A DNA stretch of 64,000 nt from Marinibaculum sp040216765 (GTDB lineage: Bacteria; Pseudomonadota; Alphaproteobacteria; Ferrovibrionales; Ferrovibrionaceae), in NCBI GenBank assembly GCA_040216765.1, contig JAVJON010000068.1:1-64000 (forward strand), given 5' to 3'. Both the position numbers and the translations under genes were made by a program. Shown here one piece after another: positions 25,737-34,647 of the stretch (within the stretch, counting starts at the first letter, position 1; every line of letters begins with the position of its first letter). The notes under the pieces were generated by a model that saw only the letters and a list, made by a program, of their open reading frames with translations, did no database searches and was not told the origin of the DNA.

Positions 25737-26003
25737 ATGATCACTGCGGGGCAGATGCGGGCGGCACGTGCCTTGCTGGGTATCGACCAGAAGGCCCTGG
25801 CGCGGATGGCCGGGGTCTCGGTGCCGACGATCCAGCGGATGGAGGCCAGCCAGGGCACGGTGCGCGGCGTGGTGGAATCCCTGACCCGCGTGGTCGAGGC
25901 GCTGGATGCCGCCGGTATCGAACTGATCGGCGACAATGCCGTCAGCCCGGCAGGCGGGCGTGGGGTCCGCCTGCGCCAGGCGGCCGACCGGTCGTACGAA
26001 TGA
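25737..26003 (+). CDS. small XRE/Cro-type DNA-binding protein
   Basis: An 88-residue protein that is almost entirely one helix-turn-helix domain (MRAARALLGIDQKALARMAG, then SVPTIQRMEAS). Proteins of this size and form are common in Rhizobiales and Rhodospirillales in front of sulP transporter genes. Start 25737 is favoured over 25722 because GGAG (25724-25727) is well placed. Its stop overlaps the sulP start (ATGA), so both proteins are made together; it probably represses or tunes its own operon through the palindromes upstream. Confidence 0.85.
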   Translation: MITAGQMRAARALLGIDQKALARMAGVSVPTIQRMEASQGTVRGVVESLTRVVEALDAAGIELIGDNAVSPAGGRGVRLRQAADRSYE

Positions 26004-27727
26004 CCGCGCGGGACGCAGTGCCGCTGCGGCCGCCGGCGCCGGGCTTCCTGGAGCTTTACACGCCGAAGCTGGTGACCATCCTGCGGGAGGGCTATGGCCT
26101 CGCCCAGTTGCGCGCCGACGCGGTCGCCGGGCTGACCGTCGCGATCGTCGCCCTGCCGCTCTCCATGGCAATCGCCATCGCCTCCGGCGCGACCCCGGCG
26201 CAGGGGCTCTATACCGCCATCGTGGGCGGTTTCGTGGTCTCCGCCCTGGGCGGCAGCCGGTTCCAGATCGGCGGCCCGGCCGGCGCCTTCATCGTTCTGG
26301 TGGCCGCGACGGTGCAGAGCCAGGGCATGGACGGCCTGATCCTGGCGACCATGCTGTCGGGCGCGATGCTCGCGCTGGCCGGCCTGCTGCGGCTGGGCAG
26401 CTTCATCAAGCTGATCCCCTATCCGGTCACGGTCGGCTTCACGGCCGGGATCGCGGTGATCATCTTCGCCAGCCAGATCCGCCCGCTGCTGGGCCTCACC
26501 CTGGAGGGCGGCGAGCCGGGGCCGCTGCTGGAAAAGCTCCCCGCCCTGTGGGCCGGCCTGCCGAGCCTGTCGCCGATGGCCGTCGCGCTGTCCGCGGGCA
26601 CCGTGCTGACGATCGTGGCGGTGAAGCGGCTCCGGCCGGGCTGGCCCGGCATGCTGATCGCTGTGGTGGCCGGCGGCGCGGCGACCGGCCTGCTGGGGCT
26701 CCCTGTGGCCACCATCGGCAGCGCGTTCGGCGGCATTCCCGACAGCCTGCCGATGCCGGGCCTGCCGGACCTGTCCCTCGACAAGGTGCAGGCGGTGCTG
26801 CCGCATGCGATCGCCTTCACCCTGCTGGGGGCCATCGAATCCCTGCTCTCCGCCGTGGTCGCCGACGGCATGACGGGCCGCCGGCATCGGTCGAACTGCG
26901 AACTGGTCGCGCAAGGGGCGGCCAACATCGCGTCCGGGCTGTTCGGCGGCATCTGCGTCACCGGCACGATCGCGCGGACGGCGACCAATGTGCGCGCCGG
27001 CGCCCATGGGCCGGTTGCCGGCCTGCTGCATGCAATCTTCCTGCTGGCCTTCGTGCTGGTCGCGGCCCCGCTGGCGCGCTTCATCCCGCTCGCCAGCCTG
27101 GCCGGGGTGCTGGCGGTGGTGGCGTGGAACATGGCGGAGCGGCACGCCTTTGCCGGGCTGCTGCGGGTCTCGCGGGGCGATGCCGCGGTCCTGCTGGCGA
27201 CCTTCGGGCTGACGATCTTCCGCGACCTGACGGAGGCCATCGTCATCGGCTTCGCCCTGGGTTCCGTGCTGTTCATCCACCGCATGTCGAAGATGATTGC
27301 GGTGCAGACCCACCGCCCCTTCGTGGCGGAGGACGAGCCGGATGCGCCGCCCGATGCCCGCCGGCCCTATGACGGGCCGGCGGGCGCCGACCGCGACACG
27401 GTCGTCTACCGGATCTCGGGCGCCTTCTTCTTCGGCGCGGCTGCCTCGATCGGTTCGATCCTGGACCGCATCGCCGACAGCCACCGGGCCCTGGTCCTGG
27501 ATCTCTGCGCGGTGCCGTTCCTGGATTCGACCGCGGCGCGGACCCTGGAAGGCCTCGCGCAGACGATCCGGCGGCGCGGCGGCATCCTGTTTCTCACCGG
27601 CGCCGCGCCGGAGGTGCGGCGCGTGCTGGCCGCCCAGGGCATCGCCCCGCCGCTGGCGGAGTACGCGCCGACGATCGAGGACGCCCTGGCCCTGCTGGGC
27701 GACAGCTCCACGGCGGCCGGCGGCTAA
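26000..27727 (+). CDS. SulP family anion transporter with STAS domain
   Basis: A 575-residue transporter. The transmembrane part (about 40-420, 10-14 segments) has VAIVALPLSMAIAIASGATP and the SRFQIGGPAGAF motif of SulP/SLC26 proteins. The cytoplasmic STAS domain (about 465-560) contains VVYRISGAFFFGAAASI and LCAVPFLDSTAARTLEGL, the phosphorylatable-Ser loop region of the anti-sigma-antagonist fold. SulP proteins carry sulfate, bicarbonate or carboxylates; the sequence alone does not settle which. No carbonic anhydrase or sulfur gene is nearby. Confidence 0.93.
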   Translation: MTARDAVPLRPPAPGFLELYTPKLVTILREGYGLAQLRADAVAGLTVAIVALPLSMAIAIASGATPAQGLYTAIVGGFVVSALGGSRFQIGGPAGAFIVLVAATVQSQGMDGLILATMLSGAMLALAGLLRLGSFIKLIPYPVTVGFTAGIAVIIFASQIRPLLGLTLEGGEPGPLLEKLPALWAGLPSLSPMAVALSAGTVLTIVAVKRLRPGWPGMLIAVVAGGAATGLLGLPVATIGSAFGGIPDSLPMPGLPDLSLDKVQAVLPHAIAFTLLGAIESLLSAVVADGMTGRRHRSNCELVAQGAANIASGLFGGICVTGTIARTATNVRAGAHGPVAGLLHAIFLLAFVLVAAPLARFIPLASLAGVLAVVAWNMAERHAFAGLLRVSRGDAAVLLATFGLTIFRDLTEAIVIGFALGSVLFIHRMSKMIAVQTHRPFVAEDEPDAPPDARRPYDGPAGADRDTVVYRISGAFFFGAAASIGSILDRIADSHRALVLDLCAVPFLDSTAARTLEGLAQTIRRRGGILFLTGAAPEVRRVLAAQGIAPPLAEYAPTIEDALALLGDSSTAAGG

Positions 27728-27812
27728 GGCGCCGACGGCGCGGCCGGCATCGGCCTCGTCGCATTGCTCCAGGTCGCGCTTCGTGCCTTCTGCCGGCGTG
27801 CCGCGACGGGTG

Positions 27813-28700
27813 TCAGCCCGCGCGGCTGCCGGTTGCAATCGACCTGCTGTCCTGCCGCAGGTCCAGGCAGGCGAGCATGCGGCGTGACCTGTCGGACAGG
27901 GCCGGGACGCCGTCCGGCATCTCCGCCACCAGGCTGCGCAGCACGGCCCTGGCCCGCAGGCTCGCATCGTCTGTCATGCCGGCCTGGCAGGGCTGCGCCT
28001 TCGGCAGAAGCTGCACCTCCACGAGGTCTGCCGGAAAGGCCATGCCGAGTGCGGCACGCCGCCGCGCCAGCAGACGGGTTGCCGTGGCATCGCCGTCGAT
28101 CGCCGCGAAGCGATAGAGCAGTTGATCGCCGGGCGGCAGGCCCTGCGCCAGCAGGTCGGCGAGGACCTCATGCCGTGCCTGCGGCGCCGGCACATGCCCG
28201 CCGGCAGCCAAAGGCGGGTCGCCACCGAACCAGCGTGCGACAGCTTCGCTGCCGCAGGGCGAAGGCCGGCGAAGGAGCGGGGCCGCAGCCGCGATCGCCG
28301 CGCCGCGCCGGTCCTGCGGAAGCGCGGCAAGCGCCGCATAGAAGGCCTCGTCCGCATGGCATCGGGCGGCGTCGTCGTACATCCCGGTCTCCCACGCCGC
28401 CCCGGCGACAAGCGCCGCCGCGAGGATCCCGAGCGCCGGCAGGCTCACCGGCCGCAGCCCGTCGCGGAACAGGGTCCAGGCCAGATAGGCCAGCACGGCC
28501 GCCGCCCAGGCCCCCGCCGCTGCAATGGCGAACAGGGCCAGGTCCATGGCATGCCAATAATTGCCCTCCTCCCGGTCCGAGAGCAGCGCCAGGACCCCCG
28601 TCGCCAGCGCGAAGGGGAGGCTGAGGAACAGCAGGTTCCGGCCATCCCGAAGCCAGCGCTGTCGCAGGGAGGCCGCGGGCCGGCGATCGTCCATGGTCAT
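27813..28700 (-). CDS. hypothetical membrane protein
   Basis: A 295-residue protein with an N-terminal basic segment, then three hydrophobic helices (LLFLSLPFALATGVLALL; a long Ala-rich segment; a segment before AAWETGMY), and a soluble C-terminal region of about 170 residues rich in Ala/Arg with four cysteines. The topology suggests a membrane anchor with a cytoplasmic or periplasmic domain. No family recognised. Start 28700 (or 28694) is chosen since the further upstream codons are Pro/Arg/Gly-rich and non-coding in appearance. It converges with sulP. Confidence 0.6.
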   Translation of the reverse strand: MTMDDRRPAASLRQRWLRDGRNLLFLSLPFALATGVLALLSDREEGNYWHAMDLALFAIAAAGAWAAAVLAYLAWTLFRDGLRPVSLPALGILAAALVAGAAWETGMYDDAARCHADEAFYAALAALPQDRRGAAIAAAAPLLRRPSPCGSEAVARWFGGDPPLAAGGHVPAPQARHEVLADLLAQGLPPGDQLLYRFAAIDGDATATRLLARRRAALGMAFPADLVEVQLLPKAQPCQAGMTDDASLRARAVLRSLVAEMPDGVPALSDRSRRMLACLDLRQDSRSIATGSRAG

Positions 28701-28916
28701 GCATGCCCTGGGCTGTGGCGGCTGGCCGCCGCGGACCGGACGCGGCCCCCGATCGGGCCACGTTCCGTACTGTCGCATCGGGCAGGATTAACCCAAAGGC
28801 AATCATACGATTCTATGCTGGGGATCCGATGGTGGCCCGGCCGGCGCTCCGCAGGGGCGTCCGCCTCCCCGTCGCCCTTGCTGAACGGGCCCTGCAAGCC
28901 GGCCAGGAGACGAGTC

Positions 28917-29294
28917 ATGAAGGATGTCTGGCCGGCCCTGGCGCTCGCCGCGGCGGCGATCGTGGGGCTGGGCATCATGTCCCTGAGCCCGCCCGCCGAT
29001 GCACGCCAGGTCGCCGCGGTGTTTCCGCCCTGGCTGTCCATGGCGGAACGCATGGAGCGGGTGACGGCGGCCCGCGGGGTCGCCGTCGACGAAGGGGCCT
29101 GGGGCAATGTCGTGCTGGTGTCGCTGCCATCCGGCACCGGGCGCGGCGCCCTGCTGCGACAGGGCGCCTGGTTCGTCGTCGATCCCCGCGCCCTGAGAGG
29201 CTGCTTCTCAGCCGCCGCGGCGGCATATGCACCCGGCGGCGAAATCGCACCCGGGCAACCTGATTCACTGGGCCTGGCCCGTCGGGAAGGATGA
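28917..29294 (+). CDS. small membrane-anchored hypothetical protein
   Basis: A 125-residue protein with an N-terminal hydrophobic helix (ALALAAAAIVGLGIMSL) and a periplasmic-looking remainder (PPWLSMAERMERVTAARG, then NVVLVSLPSGTGRGALLRQG). The start has AGGAG nine bases upstream. Its last four bases overlap the start of the chemoreceptor gene (ATGA). Because that receptor has no periplasmic domain, this protein could be a partner that reports conditions outside the membrane. Function not known. Confidence 0.7.
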   Translation: MKDVWPALALAAAAIVGLGIMSLSPPADARQVAAVFPPWLSMAERMERVTAARGVAVDEGAWGNVVLVSLPSGTGRGALLRQGAWFVVDPRALRGCFSAAAAAYAPGGEIAPGQPDSLGLARREG

Positions 29295-30766
29295 GTTCAA
29301 TGGATGGCTTGAAGAGCATCAGGGCGACGGCGGCACGCTGGTTCATCGTGTATCTGTGGGTGCATGTGCCGGTGGTGATCGTCCTGGCCTGGAGTATCGG
29401 TGCAGGGATCCTCTGGCCGGCCGCGATGGCCGTCGCGCTCTGTGGCGTCGCCACCCTGGTCTGGGCCATGCAGGGCTCGGGGCAGGACGGTGCCGCGGCA
29501 CGCAACACGATCTCGGTGGCGCTGGCCCTGATGCCGGCCGTCCTGGTCCAGGTGATGGCCGGCCATCCCTGGCAGATCGACCTGCACATGTACTTCTTTG
29601 CGGCGATCGCGATGACCACCGTGTTCTGCGACTGGCGCTGCGTGCTGCTGGCGGCCGGCGCGATCGCGGTGCACCACCTGTCCCTTAACTACCTGCTGCC
29701 GGCGGCGGTGTTCCCGAACGGCACCTCGCTCCTGCGGGTCGTGGTGCATGCCGTGATCGTGGTGATCGAGGCCGGCATCCTGATGTGGCTGGCCGACCGG
29801 CTGGTGCGCCTGTTCACCACGGCCGAGGCCGCGGTGGAGGCGGCGCAGGAGGCCGGGCGCAAGGTCGAGGAAGCCGCGCAGGCACAGATCCAGGCCGAGG
29901 AGCGCTCGGCCGCGGAGAAGGCGGAGTTGCTGACCGCGCTGGCGGACGAGTTCGACCGGACGATCGGCCAGGTCATCGCGACCCTGTCGGCCCAGGTCGA
30001 GAGCCTGGAGAGCACGGCCGCGACGATGCTGGACATTGCCGGCGAGACCAGCAGCGGGGCCAACCGGCTGAGCGGCTCGGCCGAGGCCGCGGCGTCCGAC
30101 GTGGAAGCGGTCGCCGCCGCGGCGGAGGAACTGCGCGCCTCGATCCGGGAGATCAGCGGGCAGGCGAGCCAGTCGGAAAGCATCACCGCCAAGGTTCTCG
30201 ACGGGGCGAAATCGGCCGGCGAGACGGTCAGGGACCTGGCCACCGCCCTGTCCGACATCGGTTCGGTGGTGACCATGATCCAGGGCATTGCCGAACAGAC
30301 CAACCTGCTGGCGCTGAACGCCACCATCGAGGCGGCGCGCGCGGGCGAGGCGGGCAAGGGCTTCGCCATCGTCGCCAACGAGGTGAAGAACCTGGCCAGC
30401 CAGACCGCCCGGGCGACCGACGACATCACCCAGCGGATCAGCAATGTCCAGGCGCAGAGCGGCCGGGCGGTCAGCGCCATCGATGCCGTCGGGCAGTCGA
30501 TGAACGGGCTGTCGGAAGCGGCTGCATCGATCAGCGCGGCAATCGAGGAACAGACCGCGGCCACGGCGGAGATCGCGCGCAGCGCGGACCTGGCCTCCGG
30601 CAATGTCGGCAGCGCGACGCAGGAGGCCGCGATTGTCAGCGAATCCTCCGGCCGGGCCCGGAGTTCCGCCGAGGCCCTGGCCGAATCGGCGCAAGGACTG
30701 CGCGGCGAGAACCGCAATCTGCGCGACCGGGTCGAGCGTTTCCTGGGCCAGGTCCGGGCCGCCTGA
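29291..30766 (+). CDS. methyl-accepting chemotaxis protein without periplasmic ligand domain
   Basis: A 491-residue chemoreceptor. Residues 1-180 are mostly hydrophobic helices in three pairs with very short loops (WFIVYLWVHVPVVIVLAW; WPAAMAVALCGVATLVW; IDLHMYFFAAIAMTTVF; HHLSLNYLLPAAVF), so sensing is within the membrane or via a partner. A coiled-coil linker follows, then the signalling tip (about 330-380) with GIAEQTNLLALNATIEAARAGE and GFAIVANEVKNLA, which binds CheA/CheW. No HAMP domain is obvious. It is translationally coupled to the small membrane protein upstream. No che core genes are close by. Confidence 0.93.
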   Translation: MSSMDGLKSIRATAARWFIVYLWVHVPVVIVLAWSIGAGILWPAAMAVALCGVATLVWAMQGSGQDGAAARNTISVALALMPAVLVQVMAGHPWQIDLHMYFFAAIAMTTVFCDWRCVLLAAGAIAVHHLSLNYLLPAAVFPNGTSLLRVVVHAVIVVIEAGILMWLADRLVRLFTTAEAAVEAAQEAGRKVEEAAQAQIQAEERSAAEKAELLTALADEFDRTIGQVIATLSAQVESLESTAATMLDIAGETSSGANRLSGSAEAAASDVEAVAAAAEELRASIREISGQASQSESITAKVLDGAKSAGETVRDLATALSDIGSVVTMIQGIAEQTNLLALNATIEAARAGEAGKGFAIVANEVKNLASQTARATDDITQRISNVQAQSGRAVSAIDAVGQSMNGLSEAAASISAAIEEQTAATAEIARSADLASGNVGSATQEAAIVSESSGRARSSAEALAESAQGLRGENRNLRDRVERFLGQVRAA

Positions 30767-30790
30767 GCACGGGCCCGGACACGGTCACAG

Positions 30791-31399
30791 TCACAGCAGG
30801 AAGGTCGCCGCAACAGAAAGCAGGAGCAGCACCGCGAAGGCCAGGTTGATCGCACGCCCGGTCGCGGGGTGCCGCGCCAGGCCGGCGAGCGCGACCCCGG
30901 CCAGCAGCCAGGCCGCGTTCACCGCGGCGATGATCAGGATCAGCACGGCGCATTTCACGGCAAGGTCGGCCACGGGGCGGCCCGTCACCAGGACAAAGCC
31001 GGAGAACAGCGCCGCCATGGCCGCATAGCCTTTCGGATTGGCCAGCGACAGGAACAGGCCGTCGGCAAAGCCCGGCCGCGGGCCGCTCCCCGGGCTGTCG
31101 CGTGGGACGGCCGACAGGGGCGGGGCGGTTGCGATACGCCAGGCGAGATAGAGGAAATAGCCGGCCGCAAGCGCGGTCACGGCCGGGGTTGCGCCGGGCA
31201 GGGCCAGCAACAGGGCGACGATGCCGGTGCCGCTCATGATCATCACGGCGACCATCCCCGCAAGAATCCCGGCCATGTAGGCAAGCCCGCTGCGCGGGCC
31301 GAAGGCGGCGCCGGTGGCGGCAAGGCTGAGGGTGGCGGGGCCCGGGCTGCCGGCCAGCGCCAGGCCGGCCAGGACGAAGCCGGGCAATGTGTCGATCAT
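30791..31399 (-). CDS. LysE family amino-acid/small-molecule exporter
   Basis: A 202-residue inner-membrane protein with about six helices and the LysE/RhtB signatures: SPGPATLSLAATGAAFGPRSGLAYMAGI near the N terminus and GFADGLFLSLANPKGYAAM in the middle. Such exporters remove excess amino acids or homoserine lactones. It is divergent from an AraC regulator only 12 bases away, the usual layout of an exporter with its own activator. Confidence 0.9.
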   Translation of the reverse strand: MIDTLPGFVLAGLALAGSPGPATLSLAATGAAFGPRSGLAYMAGILAGMVAVMIMSGTGIVALLLALPGATPAVTALAAGYFLYLAWRIATAPPLSAVPRDSPGSGPRPGFADGLFLSLANPKGYAAMAALFSGFVLVTGRPVADLAVKCAVLILIIAAVNAAWLLAGVALAGLARHPATGRAINLAFAVLLLLSVAATFLL

Positions 31400-31411
31400 C
31401 GCCGGTGACCC

Positions 31412-32299
31412 ATGATGATATCCTTCGTCATGGCCACGGGGATGCACCAGGGCGCAGGCCGCCGTCTTGAACGTTCGTGCACCGGCGATCCCGATGCCGG
31501 CGACTGGCTGCGCAGCGCGCCTGCCGCCCGGGGGTTGGAGCGCACCGAGGCGTTCTTTGCCGGCCGGGCCTTCGGGCCGCACCGGCACGACCGCTATGCC
31601 GTCGGCGTCACCCTTCGCGGCGTCCAGGCCTTCGGCTATCGCGGGGCCGCGCGGCACTGCCTGCCCGGCCAGGTCTTCGTGCTGCATCCCGACGAGCGCC
31701 ATGACGGCCGTGCCGGCACCGGTGCCGGCTTCCGCTATCGCATCCTGTATGTCGACCCGGCCGAGATCGCCGAGGCGCTGGAGCACCGGCCGCTGCCCTT
31801 CGTCGGCGAGGCGGTCGGGCGCCATCCGGGCATCGCGGCGGCGGTGGGCGCGGCCTTTGCCGAGCCGGCCCTGGCGTTGGACGACCTGCTGCGGGACCGG
31901 ATCCTCCTGGCCCTGGCGGATGCGCTTGCCGCGGCGGACCCGTCCGCCCGGCCGGCGGCGCGCGTGACCATCGACAGGGCCGCCGTGCGGCGGGCGCGGG
32001 ACTGCCTGGATGCCTGCCTGCCCAGCGGCATCGGCGCGGCCGAGCTGGCGGCGGTGGCGGGCCTGGACCGGTTCGTCCTGGCGCGCCAGTTCCGCGCCTG
32101 CCTGGGGACCAGCCCGCATCGCTACCTGGTGATGCGGCGGCTGGACCTGGTGCGCCGCCTGGTCCGCGACGGCCTGCCCCTGGCCGCCGCCGCGCTGGAG
32201 GCCGGGTTCGCCGACCAGAGCCACATGACGCGCCATTTCCGCCGCGCCTACGGCCTGCCGCCCGGCCGCTGGACGGCCCTCAGCCTGCCGGGACGGTGA
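31412..32299 (+). CDS. AraC family transcriptional regulator
   Basis: A 295-residue regulator (289 residues if ATG 31430 is used). The N-terminal cupin-type domain has GPHRHDRYAVGVTLRGVQAFGYRG-like sequence and HPDERHDGRAG, the AraC ligand-binding family of which many pair with LysE exporters. The C-terminal double HTH is seen as AELAAVAGLDRFVLARQFRACLG and AAAALEAGFADQSHMTRHFRR, then GLPPGRW. It likely activates the divergent lysE gene. Its 3' end overlaps the convergent epimerase gene by 20 bases. Confidence 0.91.
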   Translation: MMISFVMATGMHQGAGRRLERSCTGDPDAGDWLRSAPAARGLERTEAFFAGRAFGPHRHDRYAVGVTLRGVQAFGYRGAARHCLPGQVFVLHPDERHDGRAGTGAGFRYRILYVDPAEIAEALEHRPLPFVGEAVGRHPGIAAAVGAAFAEPALALDDLLRDRILLALADALAAADPSARPAARVTIDRAAVRRARDCLDACLPSGIGAAELAAVAGLDRFVLARQFRACLGTSPHRYLVMRRLDLVRRLVRDGLPLAAAALEAGFADQSHMTRHFRRAYGLPPGRWTALSLPGR

Positions 32300-33323
32300 G
32301 CGCGGGGCCGGCCCGGCGGCCCTCCGCGATGCGGCGGGGCGGCAGGCAGCCCAGGCCCCGCAGGGTCGTTGCCACCGCCGTGTCGAGCGCTGTGCGGGGC
32401 TCCGCGCCCAGGGTGCAGAGCAGCCGGGTATTGCCCAGGCGCACGGGCTGCTCCCACAGGTAGCGGATCTCGTGCAGCTCCCTTGCAAGCGGCACGACCG
32501 GCCGTGCGAGCGCGACCAGGCCCCAGGGCAGGCCGCGGATCCTGAGCGCAGGCACCGCGGCGGCGCGGCGGATCGCCGTCACCATCTGCGTCCCGTCTTC
32601 GTCCCAATGGCCATGCATGTGAAAGCGCGCGAAGGCAGGCAGGCGCTGCGGCAGGTCGAGAAGGCGCATGGCGGTTTCCGCGACATCCGGCAGATAGGCC
32701 CATTGATGGCCGATGCCGGGCCGGCCCGGATAGGCGACCGATCGCAGCGGCCGGCCGGGGCGGACCATGGCCTGGGAGAGCCAGCTGCCGCCGGCACCGG
32801 GGCCGAAATGGTCGCCGCTGCGCAGGATCAGGCTGCTCATCGCGCCGTCGGCGCTGGCCGCCTGCAGGCGGCGCTCCATCTCCGCGCGGATGCGCCCCTT
32901 TCGCGTGACCGGATGCTGCGGCGCATCCTCGTCGGGCTCCGGCAGGCTGTCGGGCCCGTAATTGTAGACCGTGCCCGGCAGCAGCAGCCGGGCGCCGCCG
33001 GCACGGGCCGCGGCAATGCTGTTCGCCAGCATCGGCAGCACCAGCGCGGGCCAGTTCCGGTAGCCCGGCGGATTGACGGCATGGACGATCAGGCCGGCGC
33101 CATCGGCCGCGGCGGCGACATCCGCCGCGCGCATCGCGTCGCCGCTGCGCCAGTCGATTGCCGGCCCGGCATCCAGGCCGGCCTTCCGCAGGCGCGCGCG
33201 GCCGCGCTCCGGGTCGCGGTGCAGCGCCCGGACCGTCCATCCGCCGGCGGCAAGGCGTCGCGCCATTGCGCCGCCGAAGCCGCCTGTTGCGCCAAGTACG
33301 AGGGCTGTTCTGTCCCGGGTCAT
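32280..33323 (-). CDS. NAD(P)-dependent epimerase/atypical SDR
   Basis: A 347-residue Rossmann-fold protein with LVLGATGGFGGAMARRLAAGG as the nucleotide-binding motif (GXXGXXG, about 10-16). The canonical YxxxK pair is not obvious: TVYNYGP and a later RKGRIRAE are the nearest segments, so it belongs to the atypical extended SDRs (NmrA/epimerase-like). A mid-protein segment HQWAYLPDVAETAMRLL is typical of the NAD-dependent epimerase family. It is divergent from a LysR gene (33418), which probably controls it. Substrate unknown. Confidence 0.85.
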   Translation of the reverse strand: MTRDRTALVLGATGGFGGAMARRLAAGGWTVRALHRDPERGRARLRKAGLDAGPAIDWRSGDAMRAADVAAAADGAGLIVHAVNPPGYRNWPALVLPMLANSIAAARAGGARLLLPGTVYNYGPDSLPEPDEDAPQHPVTRKGRIRAEMERRLQAASADGAMSSLILRSGDHFGPGAGGSWLSQAMVRPGRPLRSVAYPGRPGIGHQWAYLPDVAETAMRLLDLPQRLPAFARFHMHGHWDEDGTQMVTAIRRAAAVPALRIRGLPWGLVALARPVVPLARELHEIRYLWEQPVRLGNTRLLCTLGAEPRTALDTAVATTLRGLGCLPPRRIAEGRRAGPALTVPAG

Positions 33324-33382
33324 CTCTGCCTCCAGTGCCGATCCGATGGAGACAGGATGGGGATCCTGCGACTAAAACGAAA

Positions 33383-33410
33383 TTGCCTTAATACGTGGAA
33401 CAGATATACA
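33383..33410 (+). promoter_or_regulatory. promoter of the LysR gene, predicted leaderless
   Basis: TTGCCT (33383-33388), a 16-base spacer and TATACA (33405-33410) form a clear sigma70-like promoter in an AT-rich stretch. The ATG at 33418 lies 7 bases after the -10 box, and no Shine-Dalgarno sequence is possible between them, so transcription should begin at or near the start codon. Confidence 0.55.
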
Positions 33411-33417
33411 TAAATAT

Positions 33418-34344
33418 ATGAACTCTGCCGAACCCAGCTGGGACCTGTATCGCAGCTTCCTCGCCGTGCTGCGGCGCGGCTCGCTCTCCGCCGCCGCACG
33501 GGACCTCGGGCTGACCCAGCCGACCCTGGCCCGTCATGTCGACAGCCTGGAGGCCGCGACCGGCAGCCAGCTCTTCATCCGGTCGCCGCGCGGGCTGCTG
33601 CCGTCGGAGGCCGCGCTGGCGCTGCGGCCCTTTGCCGAAACCCTTGCCGCCACGGCCGCGGCGCTGCTGCGCACGGCCTCGGGACTGGGCGAAGGGGTGC
33701 GCGGGACAGTGCGGGTCAGCGCCAGCGAGGTGGTTGGTGTCGAGGTCCTGCCGCCGATCCTGGCGGCGCTGCGCGCCGCCTGGCCGGATCTGGAGATCGA
33801 GCTGGTGCTGTCGAACGCGGTGGAGGATCTGACCCGGCGCGATGCCGACGTCGCGGTGCGCATGGTGGAGCCGGCGCAGGCCGCCCTGGTCGCCCGGCGC
33901 ATCGGGCAGGCGCCGCTCGGCCTCTACGCCCATCGCCGCTACCTGGATCGCTGCGGTACGCCGCGCGACCTGGCGGAGCTCGCGGGGCACAGCCTGATCG
34001 GGTTCGACCGGCCGACGCCGGCGATTGCCGCCCTGGCGGCCCGGGTGCCGGGCTTCGACCGGGTGCGTTTCGCGCTGCGCGCGGACAGCGATGTGGCCCA
34101 GCTGGCGGCGTTGCGGGCCGGCTTCGGCATCGGCGGCTGCCAGGTCCCCCTGGCCGGGCGCAATGCCGATCTTGTCCGGGTATTGCCGCAGGAATTCGAC
34201 CTGGCGCTGGGGATCTGGGTGGTCATGCACGAGGCGTTGCGCGCGACCTCGCGCTGCCGGGCGGTGGTCGACGCGCTGGCGGCGGGCCTGCGCAGCTATC
34301 TCGATGAAATCCCGGCTTCGCCGGGCGCGGTAACCTCGGGTTAA
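33418..34344 (+). CDS. LysR family transcriptional regulator
   Basis: A 308-residue LysR regulator. The N-terminal winged helix reads FLAVLRRGSLSAAARDLGLTQPTLARHV (about 14-41); the substrate-binding domain (about 95-295) has GTVRVSASEVVGVEVLPPIL and the FGIGGCQVPLA segment. It belongs to the group that pairs with divergent oxidoreductase genes; here the epimerase at 33323 is the neighbour. No ribosome binding site precedes the ATG; see the promoter entry. Confidence 0.92.
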   Translation: MNSAEPSWDLYRSFLAVLRRGSLSAAARDLGLTQPTLARHVDSLEAATGSQLFIRSPRGLLPSEAALALRPFAETLAATAAALLRTASGLGEGVRGTVRVSASEVVGVEVLPPILAALRAAWPDLEIELVLSNAVEDLTRRDADVAVRMVEPAQAALVARRIGQAPLGLYAHRRYLDRCGTPRDLAELAGHSLIGFDRPTPAIAALAARVPGFDRVRFALRADSDVAQLAALRAGFGIGGCQVPLAGRNADLVRVLPQEFDLALGIWVVMHEALRATSRCRAVVDALAAGLRSYLDEIPASPGAVTSG

Positions 34345-34419
34345 CCGAAGTGGGGCCACACTGCTTCCGCGGCGGCCCGACAGGTGTCGCGGCCGCCCGG
34401 GACAGGATCCGACGGAACC

Positions 34420-34647
34420 ATGAGCCAGACTGACGTGCGTCGCTTCTTCGTGACCTTGCAGCAGGACAGCGGCCTGGCCGCCGAGGTGAAATCCCAGTCC
34501 AGCTTCGAGGCCGTGCTGGCCCTGGCCAGGGGGCGCGGCTACGACATCACGCCGGCCTGCGTCATCGGCTATCTCTGCCGCCTGACGGTCGGCGACAAGG
34601 TGGAACAGGACCTGTCGGCCGATGCGGGGCTGGCCTACTTCCACTAG
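34420..34647 (+). CDS. Nif11-domain mini-protein
   Basis: A 75-residue protein whose N-terminal part matches the Nif11 helical domain: MSQTDVRRFFVTLQQDSGLA, a Lys-Ser linker, then a hydrophobic helix and ARGRGYDITPACVIGYL, the AxxxGYxIT...L pattern of the family. Nif11 domains serve either in nitrogen-fixing bacteria or as leader peptides of RiPPs. The C-terminal tail (VGDKVEQDLSADAGLAYFH) has no Gly-Gly leader cleavage site and no Cys/Ser/Thr-rich core, so a RiPP precursor is not supported. A paralogue lies 275 bases downstream. The preferred start has a weak leader (GACGGAACC). Confidence 0.7.
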   Translation: MSQTDVRRFFVTLQQDSGLAAEVKSQSSFEAVLALARGRGYDITPACVIGYLCRLTVGDKVEQDLSADAGLAYFH

